Source of the DNA: Hymenopellis radicata
Taxonomy: Eukaryota > Basidiomycota > Agaricomycetes > Agaricales > Physalacriaceae
DNA: 64,000 nucleotides
Direction of reading: 5' to 3'
NCBI GenBank assembly: GCA_015501595.1
Contig: JADNRX010000105.1
Location: 1 to 64,000, forward strand
The notes beneath the pieces were generated by a model. It was not told the origin of the DNA and made no database searches. It saw only the letters and a program-made list of their open reading frames with translations. The position numbers and the translations under genes were made by a program. Below, piece by piece: positions 1 to 9,532 of this stretch (position 1 is the stretch's first letter; each line of letters opens with the position of its first letter).

Positions 1-58
1 ACGTGGCCCACCCATTTCATCTCGTAAATGACGATTCCTTATCGTCTCCATCTGTTAG

Positions 59-596
59 TCGCTGCCGAATACCTCGCTAAGGGATATCAACTCTCCGACC
101 AGATCCTTCAGCGTGCAATTGAAATCGACAGTGCGTCACTTTCGCCTCGTCCATGAACTCATCTTGATACCATCGTTTTGACGCATATAGACAAGCAGGG
201 CATCTCGCAACGCTTCCTGTCCTATTTTCGTTCATTTGATACGACCGTTGGTGCACGCACTCTGGGCGCCGATCAGACCCTCTCCGGCAAAGTTCAACAA
301 ACCGTTTCTGCAGCAGCAGAAAGGGCGAAGGGTGTTGATGCGGAAAAGGGATACTCCAAGACCGCCGGCGAGGTCAGTCAATCCGTGTTTCCGAGTCAAT
401 CCTCTCAAGATATTTTCAGTATTACTCCAAAGCACTGTCCTCGCCTTTCGGCCAGAAGGTCAAGACGTTCTACACCGACACATCAAAGCAAGTGCTCGAT
501 ATCCACGAAGAGGCACGTCGTATCGCTGCGGACAAGAAGGCGGCTACACCGCCTCCTGCGGAACCGACCCAGGCGGCCCCAGCTCCCACTGCATGA
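59..596 (+). CDS. vip1: Vip1-type RNA-binding protein, 3' part (partial)
   Basis: This is the C-terminal half of a gene whose start lies before the window. Three exons fit one frame: 59-130, 191-372 and 420-596, joined by introns with GT..AG ends, and the stop is TGA at 594-596. The joined protein reads through AAEYLAKGYQLSDQ, KQGISQRFLSYFRSFD and a lysine/alanine-rich tail ending in a Pro/Ala stretch. In the family, an N-terminal RRM (not visible here) precedes a helical region with this pattern of repeated amphipathic segments. Family members are predicted cytoplasmic RNA-binding proteins, and the role in this organism is inferred. The frame is clean over all three exons, so this gene looks functional. 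The assignment rests on recognised C-terminal sequence only. Confidence 0.7.
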
Positions 597-724
597 ATGT
601 TGAAAGATTCGTATTTGAAACGATAGGATTCATGTATCATACTGTATTCTGAATTGTATTGCTGTTGTTCATCCATATCGGTGATTTTCAGTCATTGCAT
701 ACTAAACTTACTTGTCCGGAGACT

Positions 725-1660
725 CTTCAACAAGAGCGCAGCTTGTCAACAGGTATTTCGAGAAGACTGTCGAACTCCAATTGCAAGTTAACCGACCAAT
801 GACGCAGGAAAGTGTATTTCGACGTACAATGTTTCCGGCGTCCAGAATCATCTATTCGCATGAAGAAACGGGGATAAGACGCCGCGCGCAACGAGAATAC
901 TGACGATCTTGTCCGCATCTGGCATGACAGATTGCAGTCTATGCGCGACAGTGAGCAGCGTAGTGTCCGATATCTATATCAACCCCCGACCGCAACGAGG
1001 CTTGTATGATGGCGTCCGTTCTGTAATCTGCCAAGCGATGTTGATACATTGAATAATGCTGGCTGGCTTCGTGCGAAGTCGCTGGAAATACTTTGAGATT
1101 GCATACATGCAAAAGAGATGAATACGAACCTTCATCCAAAATGAGCAGCGCATGCAAGCGCCCGGCCTGGTGTGAGGATCTTTGACCGGTCGACAGATTG
1201 CCACCTTCGCTGGCGACAGTGCTGTCTAGCGAGATCTTACCTCTCTTTCATGCCTTCTTGAAGTGCCGAGAGCCCAGAGGATCGTAAAACCTCGTTCAGC
1301 ATGGCGTCGTCGCAATGACAGAACGGCGCATACAGAGGCGCAGAGGCGCTCAACAGTTCAGGCTGTGTGAATCCTGCATCGAAGGGGACAGTCATAGTGA
1401 TACTAAAAGTACTTAGGAGTTGAACGTTGATGGCGAGTCGGGCGCGTGAATTCATCCAGGTTGAGAGACGCGGCCCATGCCTCTTCGTTTTTACACCCAT
1501 GCGCAAATCGATACGGCGACTTGAAGTGGGATCGTCGCAAGGTAAGACAATTGCTCCACGCGGCCGAACTCTGACTCTTTCCCACCGACCACCATATGGT
1601 AGCTGCGATTCCAAACATCGAATATGTCAGATTTTTCTGACGAGTGCGTAGATGGCATAC
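725..1660 (-). pseudogene. ABCC-type transporter, remnant of second nucleotide-binding domain
   Basis: Reading the minus strand downwards from about 1660 gives broken pieces of one ABC transporter ATPase domain in family order. The pieces are a damaged Walker A region near 1560-1600, a segment ending in LNEVLRSSGLSALQEGMKE (1240-1300), the ABC signature EGGNLSTGQR (about 1170-1205), Walker B with LLILDE (about 1135-1152), and the H-loop block LTVAHRLQS (about 920-955). The pieces lie in different frames with internal stops, short deletions and a lost P-loop glycine run, so no intact protein is possible. The arrangement matches the C-terminal half of multidrug-resistance (ABCC) exporters. A second remnant at 3610-4430 on the same strand matches the N-terminal membrane region of the same kind of protein, so the two are probably the ends of one dead gene. 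Confidence 0.8.
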
Positions 1661-1800
1661 GTTAAATGCGTTTGATTTACTTACCATTTTCCAGCGACAT
1701 GTCCCGGCCGCCATCGCGCGCGCCTTCCACGTACGCGTATGACGCACTACCCGTCTTCTCTAACCATTTTTAACAGTGACCTAGGCTATGCAAAGACGAG

Positions 1801-3230
1801 ATGAAGTTTATTGACTGGATAGACTGCTTTGACTTCATCGAGATTCCCATGGAAGAGGATGAAGGGGGGCAATCCCCTAAATCCCTCGCTCGTCTGGAGA
1901 ATCTCAAGGCAGTCGCACTTCCCTTCCCTCCAACGGTCTCCGAGGCCCACCGATGTTATGAATTTTACGAAGGCATCAAAACTCACTGGCCCGTGAGTTC
2001 GGCTGTCGAGGATACACACGACTTTGCCACGAACTACCCCTACCTCGGCCTGACCTGGAACCATCACCGTACGCGCACTCATTATTCGGAGGCCTCCTTC
2101 CGTCAATTTTTTGACAATCTAATAACTACCGCCTTTGAGTGGGACGAGGACAAGGTACCGAAGGCAGGCAATAGAATTAGGTCAGTTTGATCCAGCCGTG
2201 CTCTTCAATATCTCATTCCGTTCGCGAAATCAGAGTTGAGAATAAGTACCCTGTTCCGGACGCGCCCCAGTCCAGACAGAAAGAGGTTTGGGGTCGCATG
2301 GACCTCGCTTGGATATGCCGAATCCCAAACGAAATTTTCCGCAAGTGTCGCCCACGCGGGAACAAAAACGTTAATCCCTTTCGCAACGGCAAAGACAGCG
2401 CCCTCACTCTCATAATCATCGGCTTCTTGACAGAGTACAAGCTTAACGACCTAGACTATGTGAGAAATCAGGTTATTGTTGGTCTCATGGCATGTACTCT
2501 CCACTTGCGGCGCCTGGGCGTACTCGATGTGACCATCTATGGTTTGGCAGTCGACTCGTCCGGCAAGAAAGAACTGTGGGATGCGACTATTGATGTATGT
2601 TTGCATTTTAAACCTCTGCTTCTCATACTAAAAGTATTATCAGGTCGAAGGACATATCAAACTTGACTATGCAGATGCCAGCATTCTCGACGAGCGAACA
2701 CCGGAAGGAGCTCTCAAGCTTTACTTCTTCATGCTCAATATGAAGAAGCACCTGCTGGACACTCTTTTGCCGAAATTTGAACATCTGAAGAGCGAAGACC
2801 TCAAGAATTCCGAGTTCGACTGGGTTGGCCCTAGGGGTGATGGCGGAGATGACCGAGGCAGTTCCAGAGCCAGCGGAAGTTATTCTGGAGGTGGAACTTC
2901 GGGGACGAGTCTCTGGGAGGCCCAGACAGTGCTGGCAGCTACGATCGAGGAACATCATACCCACTCCCTTTCCTACATTCATTGTCAACTGCGACGAAGA
3001 GAAAGCGGGACTATCAGGATCCATCGTCAGCTGTCGAGGACAGAGACTTTTCCGACCAAAGGCTTCGTATTCCGATCCCCACATCAACCACTCTCCCGCC
3101 TGGCTAACCAGCTCTGCAGAAGAATTGGACTCGATGGACGTGGTACCAAAGATATCGGTAGCATCGAACGCTGTCTCACACTCAAGAACTTTTTCACCAC
3201 CATGAACTCTCGTAGATTACCTTCACACAG
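1801..3230 (+). pseudogene. Decayed agaricomycete hypothetical protein gene
   Basis: A protein-like reading runs across this interval but changes frame at least twice, near 2180 and near 2235, and loses frame again after about 2830. The pieces are an acidic N-terminal segment, a block ending ITTAFEWDEDKVPKAG, then DPAVLFNISFRSRNQ, then a long conserved-looking block with KYPVPDAPQSRQKEVWGRMD and FRNGKDSALTLIIIGFLTEY. After a plausible intron (GT near 2596, AG near 2643) follows a block with KLYFFMLNMKKHLLDTLLPK. The tail is Gly/Ser rich. I do not recognise a domain. The style is that of lineage-restricted basidiomycete proteins that often occur in expanded copies. It sits between the two ABCC remnants on the opposite strand, so it may have been inserted there. 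Some frame breaks could be sequence errors. Confidence 0.5.
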
Positions 3231-3400
3231 CATAACCATCAATTCGTGTAGAATTTCTTCCATCCTGTATCAATTGTTGTCTCGTTACTTCTTAGTATTA
3301 CAACTCGATGTACCGTTACCCGTATGTTGTACACCACGTTTGAATTATCTCTAAATACTGAGATAAGTCTGCGCCACTTTGCGTCTATTAGCCGGCGATG

Positions 3401-3554
3401 TATATAAGCTGTTCTCCTCCGTCCTTTTCTCCTCCTTCTTCCCATCATGTCATCTTGCTGCCAGTACTCGTCGCTGTTCAACCTCGACCTCAACCTGGAG
3501 CTCTCGACCATCCCGAGTGATGCGTCCTCAATAACCTTTGCGGCGAGGAGGTGA
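3401..3554 (+). other. TATA-like box followed by a 35-codon ORF
   Basis: The motif tatataagct at 3401-3410 is followed by a pyrimidine-rich stretch and an ATG at 3447 that opens a 35-codon frame ending at 3554. The spacing of TATA motif, CT-rich tract and ATG is what an agaricomycete core promoter looks like. The peptide begins MSSCCQYSS and has no CaaX end, so it is not a pheromone precursor. The ORF may instead be the truncated start of a lost gene. Function is unknown and coding status is doubtful. Confidence 0.2.
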
Positions 3555-3609
3555 TGACTGTTATCCGATTTTCTTGCGCACCGTCACGTACGTCTTGTTC
3601 CTCGTACCA

Positions 3610-4430
3610 TTTAGACTGCAAAGGAACCAGTGCAATCACAACCAAGTAATCTCGGGCAAAGATGGGAATTAGTCCAAAGAATGCAGTTGTTTTGGCGCTC
3701 CTGAGAAGACGCGCAGACGCTTATGGCCAGCTTCAATAAAGACGAGGACTGCGGAACAACGAAGAGACCGCGAAAGCTTGCGCTTTGAGATATCTGGCCG
3801 AATCGTAATCGGCTATTGAAGGCATTTGAGCTGCCGGAAGGTGCGGGACGTCCTGAGCAGCCTTGACAACGGAATCCATCTAAGCGTACAATATCAACAA
3901 TATAAAAGACGCAGTCTGATCAGGACGTGGAACGCAAACGGATTGACAGGAATCAGGATCTACAGGACTGTACTGGCGCGGAATCGACAACGGTGCGACG
4001 ACTGCGATAAGAAAAAGCGCGACGATTCGGGTCCACAAGAGCCATCTTTCTCGCGGCTTCTCTCTTGTTGTAGCGAGAGGAACGACGCCACGGATAACAC
4101 AAAGGAGTAGCGAAACAAACAGAACTTCATACAAGCGCATAAAGCCGGTAGTCAGAGCACTGTACGGACCTAAAGAAGCTACTGAAGACTCACGAAAGCG
4201 GCTTGACGCGTATCGAGAGATAACATCGAGCTCCTCCCTCGTCAATAACGTACGGGTGTTCGATGCCAACAGGACAACACATCCAACAAGCCGAAGCACG
4301 CGACACGTTTAGCTTGTCGGTTGGACGGCGAAAGTGTGCTCCTCTTCCTCGGAGCTAGGTCGCTTATTGCCAGTCCGTGGTCCTCCTCCATCGACATGTC
4401 CGACAAAACTCCCCTCGCGTTCCACACTGT
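3610..4430 (-). pseudogene. ABCC-type transporter, remnant of N-terminal membrane region
   Basis: The minus strand from 4430 downwards encodes damaged pieces typical of the N-terminal transmembrane part of fungal ABCC exporters. These are an RLVGCVVLLASNTR helix, a segment with REKPRERWLLWTRIVALFL, then PLSIPRQYSPVDP and PDQTASFILLILYA. After these come DVPHLPAAQMPSIADYD and, near 3640, FFGLIPIFARDYLVVIAL. In intact relatives the order is helix bundle, PRxYxPxDP, PxQTAS, then the LPPLADYD linker before the first ABC membrane domain, so this order is preserved. Internal stops and frame changes make it non-functional. It is co-oriented with the domain remnant at 725-1660, and the centre of the protein is missing or replaced. 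Confidence 0.75.
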
Positions 4431-6549
4431 TATCGTCTCGCCAGTTCAAGCTGGGTAAGCTGCTAAGCCCACTGTCCCTCAAACTCCAGAAGGCTATTCC
4501 CCATATCCCTGCATTACCATTTTACGCGGTCGGCACGTCCCTCTTTGGCAGTTCATCATATAGTCCTTGCCTGTGGTCTATCGTCGTGGAAATAGATAAC
4601 GGTTGTATGTATCGTTTCTCGGTACCGAGAAGCTCCCTCCAGTTGCTCCGTGGTATCATATGCGCCCGAAATGCGAAAAACGGTCGCATCAACACGGGTG
4701 CCAGCCGCCATGTCGTGGATATATATCAATCGAGTGGTCGGGTCAAAAGTCAAGAAACCCAGCTAGAACCCACAGAGTGCTGCCGCCAGTCAAATGCGCT
4801 TTGTGAAAGGACTGTGGCGTCAAGGTAGAAGCCAAGTCACTATGTCCGGTCCGATGTACTTTCTTCTGGGCGGAAGCTGCCGAAGCAGACTCAGTAAGAA
4901 GATTGTGTCTGGAGATGATTCAAGAAAGCCTTTGAACGATATATTCTCCTGAATGTATTCAGGTATATACGTAGCACAGAAAATCGAACACCGCAAGACT
5001 TTGACATGGAGAAGTTGTGATTCCGACTTCCAAGTAGCTATTCGTCCGAGTCGCCAAGTAAAACGATACCTTCGGCGGTAGTAAGATGCTTCAAAGAAAC
5101 TCTACGGGACCAGTAAGTGCACGCTTGTCTTTGAATGGATAAGAGAGTCGAGACAGTGCGACGGAGACATCTGGCCGTGGGCGGATACAGTCCATACGTT
5201 CATAGAAGGACATAAGAGCCGGAGACAGCTGTGACACCGAGGTTTGAACGAATATCTCTCGATATGAACCAGTTTGACTGCACGATTTACCTTCCACGGT
5301 ACCGCCGTGAAGGTTAAATTGCGCTATGATAACATTTACTTACCTTGTCTGAAAGATGCGATTGGAACGGTTACTTACTAACAGTCAGAGCATCCTCGCC
5401 AAGGCTTGAGTAGGAGGGAGTTCGTTTGTATTTGCTCAGCGCTCAGCAGTGGGAGGAAGACGAGGACGAAAACTGTAGTCATAGGTCGGAATTTCCTTGC
5501 TACAAGACTCGTGGAGATCAGCTAAAGCCGTAGTAGAACGTTAGGAGACCGAAAACTTCCATTCCCATAGATAAAGAGACCTTCACACATAGGCCCGAGG
5601 CCTCCGGAGTGGCTGTAGCGTACCATCCTTAAGGACGGACCTGTCATCCAAGGTCTGTCCTTGGGACTCAAGACGCCGAGGTTTAAACGCATGAGGGTAT
5701 AGGCCGTCCTAGAGCGCTCTCCGAATCTCCATTGAAAGTTTCTCTGGATCAATGTTTTCGGGAGAAAGGGAAGTACTGATGCAATCGGTTCAACTGAGAA
5801 CGAATTAGCTGTTAATGTATACCGTGTCTCACAGATCCAGAGCAGAAAGGGAAATATGCAAGTCGCCGCTCGAATAGAAGACACTGAACGTATTCCCGAT
5901 GACGGCGAGAAGAGAGTTCAAGCCGGGCACGTGTTCAGACCATTCCCATCGGAGTCTTCAACTTCAATCCATCAAAAGGTGTACTTTAGCTCTGCACCCG
6001 ACGCTCTCGTTCGAATTCGACCTGAGGTCGAATACGCCGTGACTTCCGAACGTCATTCTCAATCATCAAGTCTTCTCTTCCAGCTCAGTATGTGAAGAGA
6101 ACTATCAAGAGGGAAGCAGGAAGCTGCTCTACAGTATTCTCGACCGAAGGCCGTTCTGAATTGGATATCAGCATTCCCGACTGGAGACTCTGGAAGGATT
6201 CATGCTTCAGCCAAGGTTCCAAGCCAGAATATCTCTCTCTATTCTTGATTCCACTGGTAACTTAGCTACTACTCGGATGTGACCCGGTCTGCCGTCTCTC
6301 TTTAGACTCTACCTATTGACGACAATCATGTCGATTACTCTTGATGTTATAGTGAATACTCGATGTTCACAGGTTGACCCGATTGAAGTATAAAGCATCG
6401 AGTTCTTGAATTCCAGAGTTATTCCACAATAATGAGTAGAGAGTTACTTGTACGTACCGGGGTCAACACCGTTATTGTATGAATGATGCTGTTCCAAGGA
6501 AGGTTAGCAGTGTGCAATCATTAAAGCAATCACTTACAGACAAAACTGT
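4431..6549. other. Gene-poor relic stretch
   Basis: I find no gene I can support in these 2.1 kb. Short open frames exist on both strands, the longest being 120 codons on the minus strand at 5522-5884. None shows a recognised domain, a convincing exon chain or a family pattern. The stretch lies upstream of the ABCC remnant on its strand and may hold further unrecognisable relics. Confidence 0.4.
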
Positions 6550-7563
6550 TCAATCTAGATCCTTCGTCGCCTTAACTGCGCCATCGACGTATACGGCTGG
6601 ACCTTTGGGTATCTCGGGCATAACAGCTCTTATCGAGTTATCAAGAAGGGGCTCATCGTGAAATGACCATTCCAGCGCGCCGCCATACGCTTTAGGCAGA
6701 TCCTCCTCATGTACGACCTCTTTGAGCTTGTCCATATCCTTCGCTAAAATGTAGATCTTATCCGCGTCACTTCGTCGAACCAGCCTTTGATCCAGCCCCA
6801 TATTACCGGAAAGAACGACGGTGCGTTCACCACGGCGATACGATGGAGTGTCTCGGGATAGTTAGCCGTGGCTAGCTTGGAGGCTTCTTGAAGGTGGGAG
6901 CGCAAGGAGATGAGGCTGCCCAAGGTCAGAGATGAGAGGTCGATTATGGTTGTGGATGAGGATATGGTTTCGCCCGCAGGATGAACGTGGGTGCAGAGAG
7001 GCATAACAAGATTAACCATCGATTCATATAGAGATACTCTATAGAAGATGGTCTAGAACGGGTATGTGTGGAGCATCTAGGAGACGTACATTCGTTCATA
7101 ACGTCTTGGTGGCGCAACGGCATGCAGCTCGTCATAAAGCGGGCGCACCGAGGCGATGTGGTACACATACAGTGGCTTGCCTTCCTGGCCGTCTATCAGT
7201 AAAAGCCGCGAAGTGTGAGGTAAAACGCACCTTATCCCGTCTTCCCGTCCATCTTGGATAGAACCGTTTAGATGAATAGAATTCATGCTCTGGAAAGGTG
7301 CGATACAGTTTGTCGACGTCGTGTTTCTTCCTCCATGCTTCTGTGTCCGCAAACTGCTTCTGAGCAGCAGGAATGTCGTACTTTCGGGCACGTAAGAAGC
7401 GGCTGGTTATATCGTTGTTGGTACCAGCCCATGATGAAGGGGAAGGAAGGACTGACAGAAGGGTTGCGTCGCTGTGAGATGCCTTTTCCGTCTCCGTGGC
7501 AGGCATATACAGATCAGTTTTGATCAATGCATCCTTGAAAGTCTCTAGTTCACTAGCAGTCAT
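6550..7563 (-). CDS. Sec14-like (CRAL-TRIO) lipid transfer protein, one apparent frameshift
   Basis: Proteins of this family bind phosphatidylinositol or other lipids and move or present them between membranes. Three exons fit: 7563-7231, 7184-7090 and 7038 to the stop at 6550. The N-terminal helical domain carries DITSRFLRARKYD. The CRAL-TRIO domain follows with DKEGKPLYVYHI, ending TIIDLSSLTLGSL and the conserved VNAPSFFPVIWGWIKGWFDE. The start at 7563 (MTASELETF) is preferred over upstream codons because it gives the usual family N-terminus. At about 6762 the frame shifts by one base: GWFDEVTR is in one frame and DKIYILAKDMDKL in the next, where family members read straight on. One missing G at a GG run would explain it. 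Both flanks are well conserved, so I treat this as a probable sequence error. Confidence 0.8.
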
Positions 7564-7622
7564 TGTAGTGGTAAGTACAAGGTACATCGACAAATAGTAG
7601 CGGTAAGCATCATGTTAACCCG

Positions 7623-8599
7623 TCACCCAATATGTAATATAGCGTGCAACATCTCGTAAATCATAATGACTTGCTCGTTTCGCTGCACCATGCTTGGCCG
7701 CTGCTCCCGCAAAAAATCTATCTCCTGAACCACTGCATCGTCCATCAGAACTGGACCTAGTTGAGACTGGGGTACAACCTCCGGTGACGTTGGGTACTTT
7801 GCGAACGGCAGCACCTGGTGTGCGCGTAGAAGCGAGGCCAGAGCAATGAAGGAACCAGTGCGTCCAACGCCGGCAGAGCACCCCACAACTATAGGCGGGT
7901 CATCTGCAGAAAGGGATCTATTTGTACGTTCGACGAGCTTCAGCAAGGATAACAACGTCTCGCGATTTTCGTCGGTAGGAACGCCATGGTCTGGCCATGC
8001 ATCGTAGAGAATGTGTTTGAAGGTGTAAGATTCTCATTTTCGGCGGAACGTATAGAGACGGTGCTTATGAGGCAGGAAGCACTCTCGATGTATTCAGCAT
8101 GGTCGAGTGTGGCTTCGAGTGGCGGCAGCTCACAATCAGCTTCGGGATCGAGTACCATCGTGTCGCCTATAGTAGATGGGAAATATGGATGGGCTTTGGT
8201 GATGCCGGACTCGGAGTGTCGCGTTAATTGGACAACGGTCCGTACACGGAACGTGCGAGAATTAGATGGCGGTAAGACGGGATTCAGGAGGAGACTGAGA
8301 AATGCGTGGGACGTGCTGGGAAGAGGAGCCTGACTGGCGATCCACCATTTTCCGCCATGGCGCTCAAGCACCCAGCTGGCGTTCAGGTAACGAGACCCGA
8401 TGAGAATTTGGTTCCGATCGTATGGACAAATGTCCATGTAGCGGTTGAATTCATGCTTTCGCATGCCATTTTCAATCGAGTAATGGGAGACGATGGACGG
8501 ATTCACGTCGGTGACCTGGCTTTGGCGATGTGGATCCGATATCCATCGCGCTCGTGCGCGTTGATACTCGCGTTGTGACAGCACTTGAAGAGGATTCAT
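7623..8599 (-). CDS. Protein tyrosine phosphatase, one apparent frameshift
   Basis: This is a classical non-receptor protein tyrosine phosphatase domain that removes phosphate from phosphotyrosine. The minus-strand reading shows NRYMDICPYDRNQI and SRYLNASWV (substrate loop), QAPLP, then HILYDAWPDHGVP (WPD loop, general acid Asp). The signature loop VGCSAGVGRTGSF follows, with nucleophile Cys and the invariant Arg, and the Q-loop is QRNEQV near the C-terminus. The usual His before the catalytic Cys is Gly, as I recall for other basidiomycete members. Near 8030 the frame changes by one base between RSAENE and the SYTFKHILYD block. No intron fits there, so it is either a sequence error or a break. 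I place the start at the ATG at 8599. An in-frame ATG at 8653 would overlap the divergent neighbour's first exon. Confidence 0.8.
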
Positions 8600-8637
8600 G
8601 TCGGTTTTTTTCCCACGGGTCCGTTCCCTCTGCACCC

Positions 8638-9139
8638 ATGTCTTTATGCTCATCAGCGACGAGGATCAAGTCGGTGCGCGTTGATTAATGGTTGCGCTGT
8701 TACTCTGACTATAGAATAGAGTCAGTTCTACCCTCGAGAAATCAACGGGGAAAGCCAACCTGATTGATAGCAATCCCGAGACGTGTTGGACGAGCCAACA
8801 GGTAGGTACTCAACAGAGATGGGTGCGATGCACTGATGCAACTGTCAGGGCCTACCCCAATACATTCAGCTGACGTTCACCGCCCCAGTAACCCCGAAAG
8901 TCCTATGCGTCACCTTCCAGGGAGGCTTCGTGGGGACAGAATGTGAAGTGCAGACTCCCAGCAAGGAAGGCTGGTCCGCCGTGCAGAAAATCTATCCCGA
9001 GGATGTGAATCGGGAGCAGAAGTTTAAACTGGATGAGGCACAGTTTTACGACATAGTGGCGGTCCGGCTATTCTTTCTCAAAAGCTCGGATTTCTTTGGG
9101 AGGATAACGATATATAAATTAGACCTGCTCAGCGAATGA
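8638..9139 (+). CDS. NR2C2AP-like (TRA16-type) discoidin-fold protein
   Basis: Homologues of nuclear receptor 2C2-associated protein are small proteins built on a discoidin-like beta-sandwich. Their molecular role in fungi is not established. Three exons fit cleanly: 8638-8669, 8720-8801 and 8849-9139 (stop TGA). The joined product reads VSSTLEKSTGKANLIDSNP, then ETCWTSQQGLPQYIQLTF, VTFQGGFVG, YPEDVN and SDFFGRITIYKLDLL. These match the family core blocks (CWxSxQG, FQGGF, YPEDxN, DFFGRxxIY) in order and spacing. The length of about 135 residues is normal for the family. The first exon is only 32 nt and starts within the possible 5' end of the divergent tyrosine phosphatase gene, so the two share a promoter region or overlap in their transcripts. 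Confidence 0.85.
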
Positions 9140-9532
9140 ATGGGACGTGTTGGAACAAAGACATGTCCAAAGGCGCGTGCATACGACGCTCGACGTCTGA
9201 ATGACCTTCTGACCAGCTGTATGGACAAAGAACGAACGCTTGGGCTTTACTCAAGTGAGGTAAGGGCATGTGCTGCAAACCCCCGCCCGAGATGACCATA
9301 GATTGGGACACCGGATCAGATCTATCAGAGCTTGGTGGGACAACACTGTCAACGGCACATTGGAGCGACACAATGTGTCCTTTAGGAGAGAGCGACTGAG
9401 CCGAGCCATAGATCAGGAGCGGCGACCGGATCACCCGGGGTAGCGGTCTTGTCGGGTCAAATTTCGCAGTAAAGAACCAACCTCGCGTTTATATAACTCT
9501 CCTGAGAGATCTCACCATGAGCTGCTGCCCCA
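9140..9532. other. Intergenic, P450 promoter region
   Basis: About 390 bp separate the NR2C2AP-like stop from the P450 start. The interval holds no ORF I can support. Its last 50 bp carry the TATA-like motif of the P450 gene. Confidence 0.5.
9488..9496 (+). promoter_or_regulatory. TATA-like box of the P450 gene
   Basis: The motif tttatataa lies about 37-45 bp before the P450 ATG at 9533. That suits a strongly regulated gene with a short leader. The position is seen in the sequence, and the function is inferred. Confidence 0.45.

Noticed and set aside
3447..3554. Small ORF as a mating pheromone precursor
   Set aside because: It has no C-terminal CaaX motif and no receptor gene of the STE3 type next to it.
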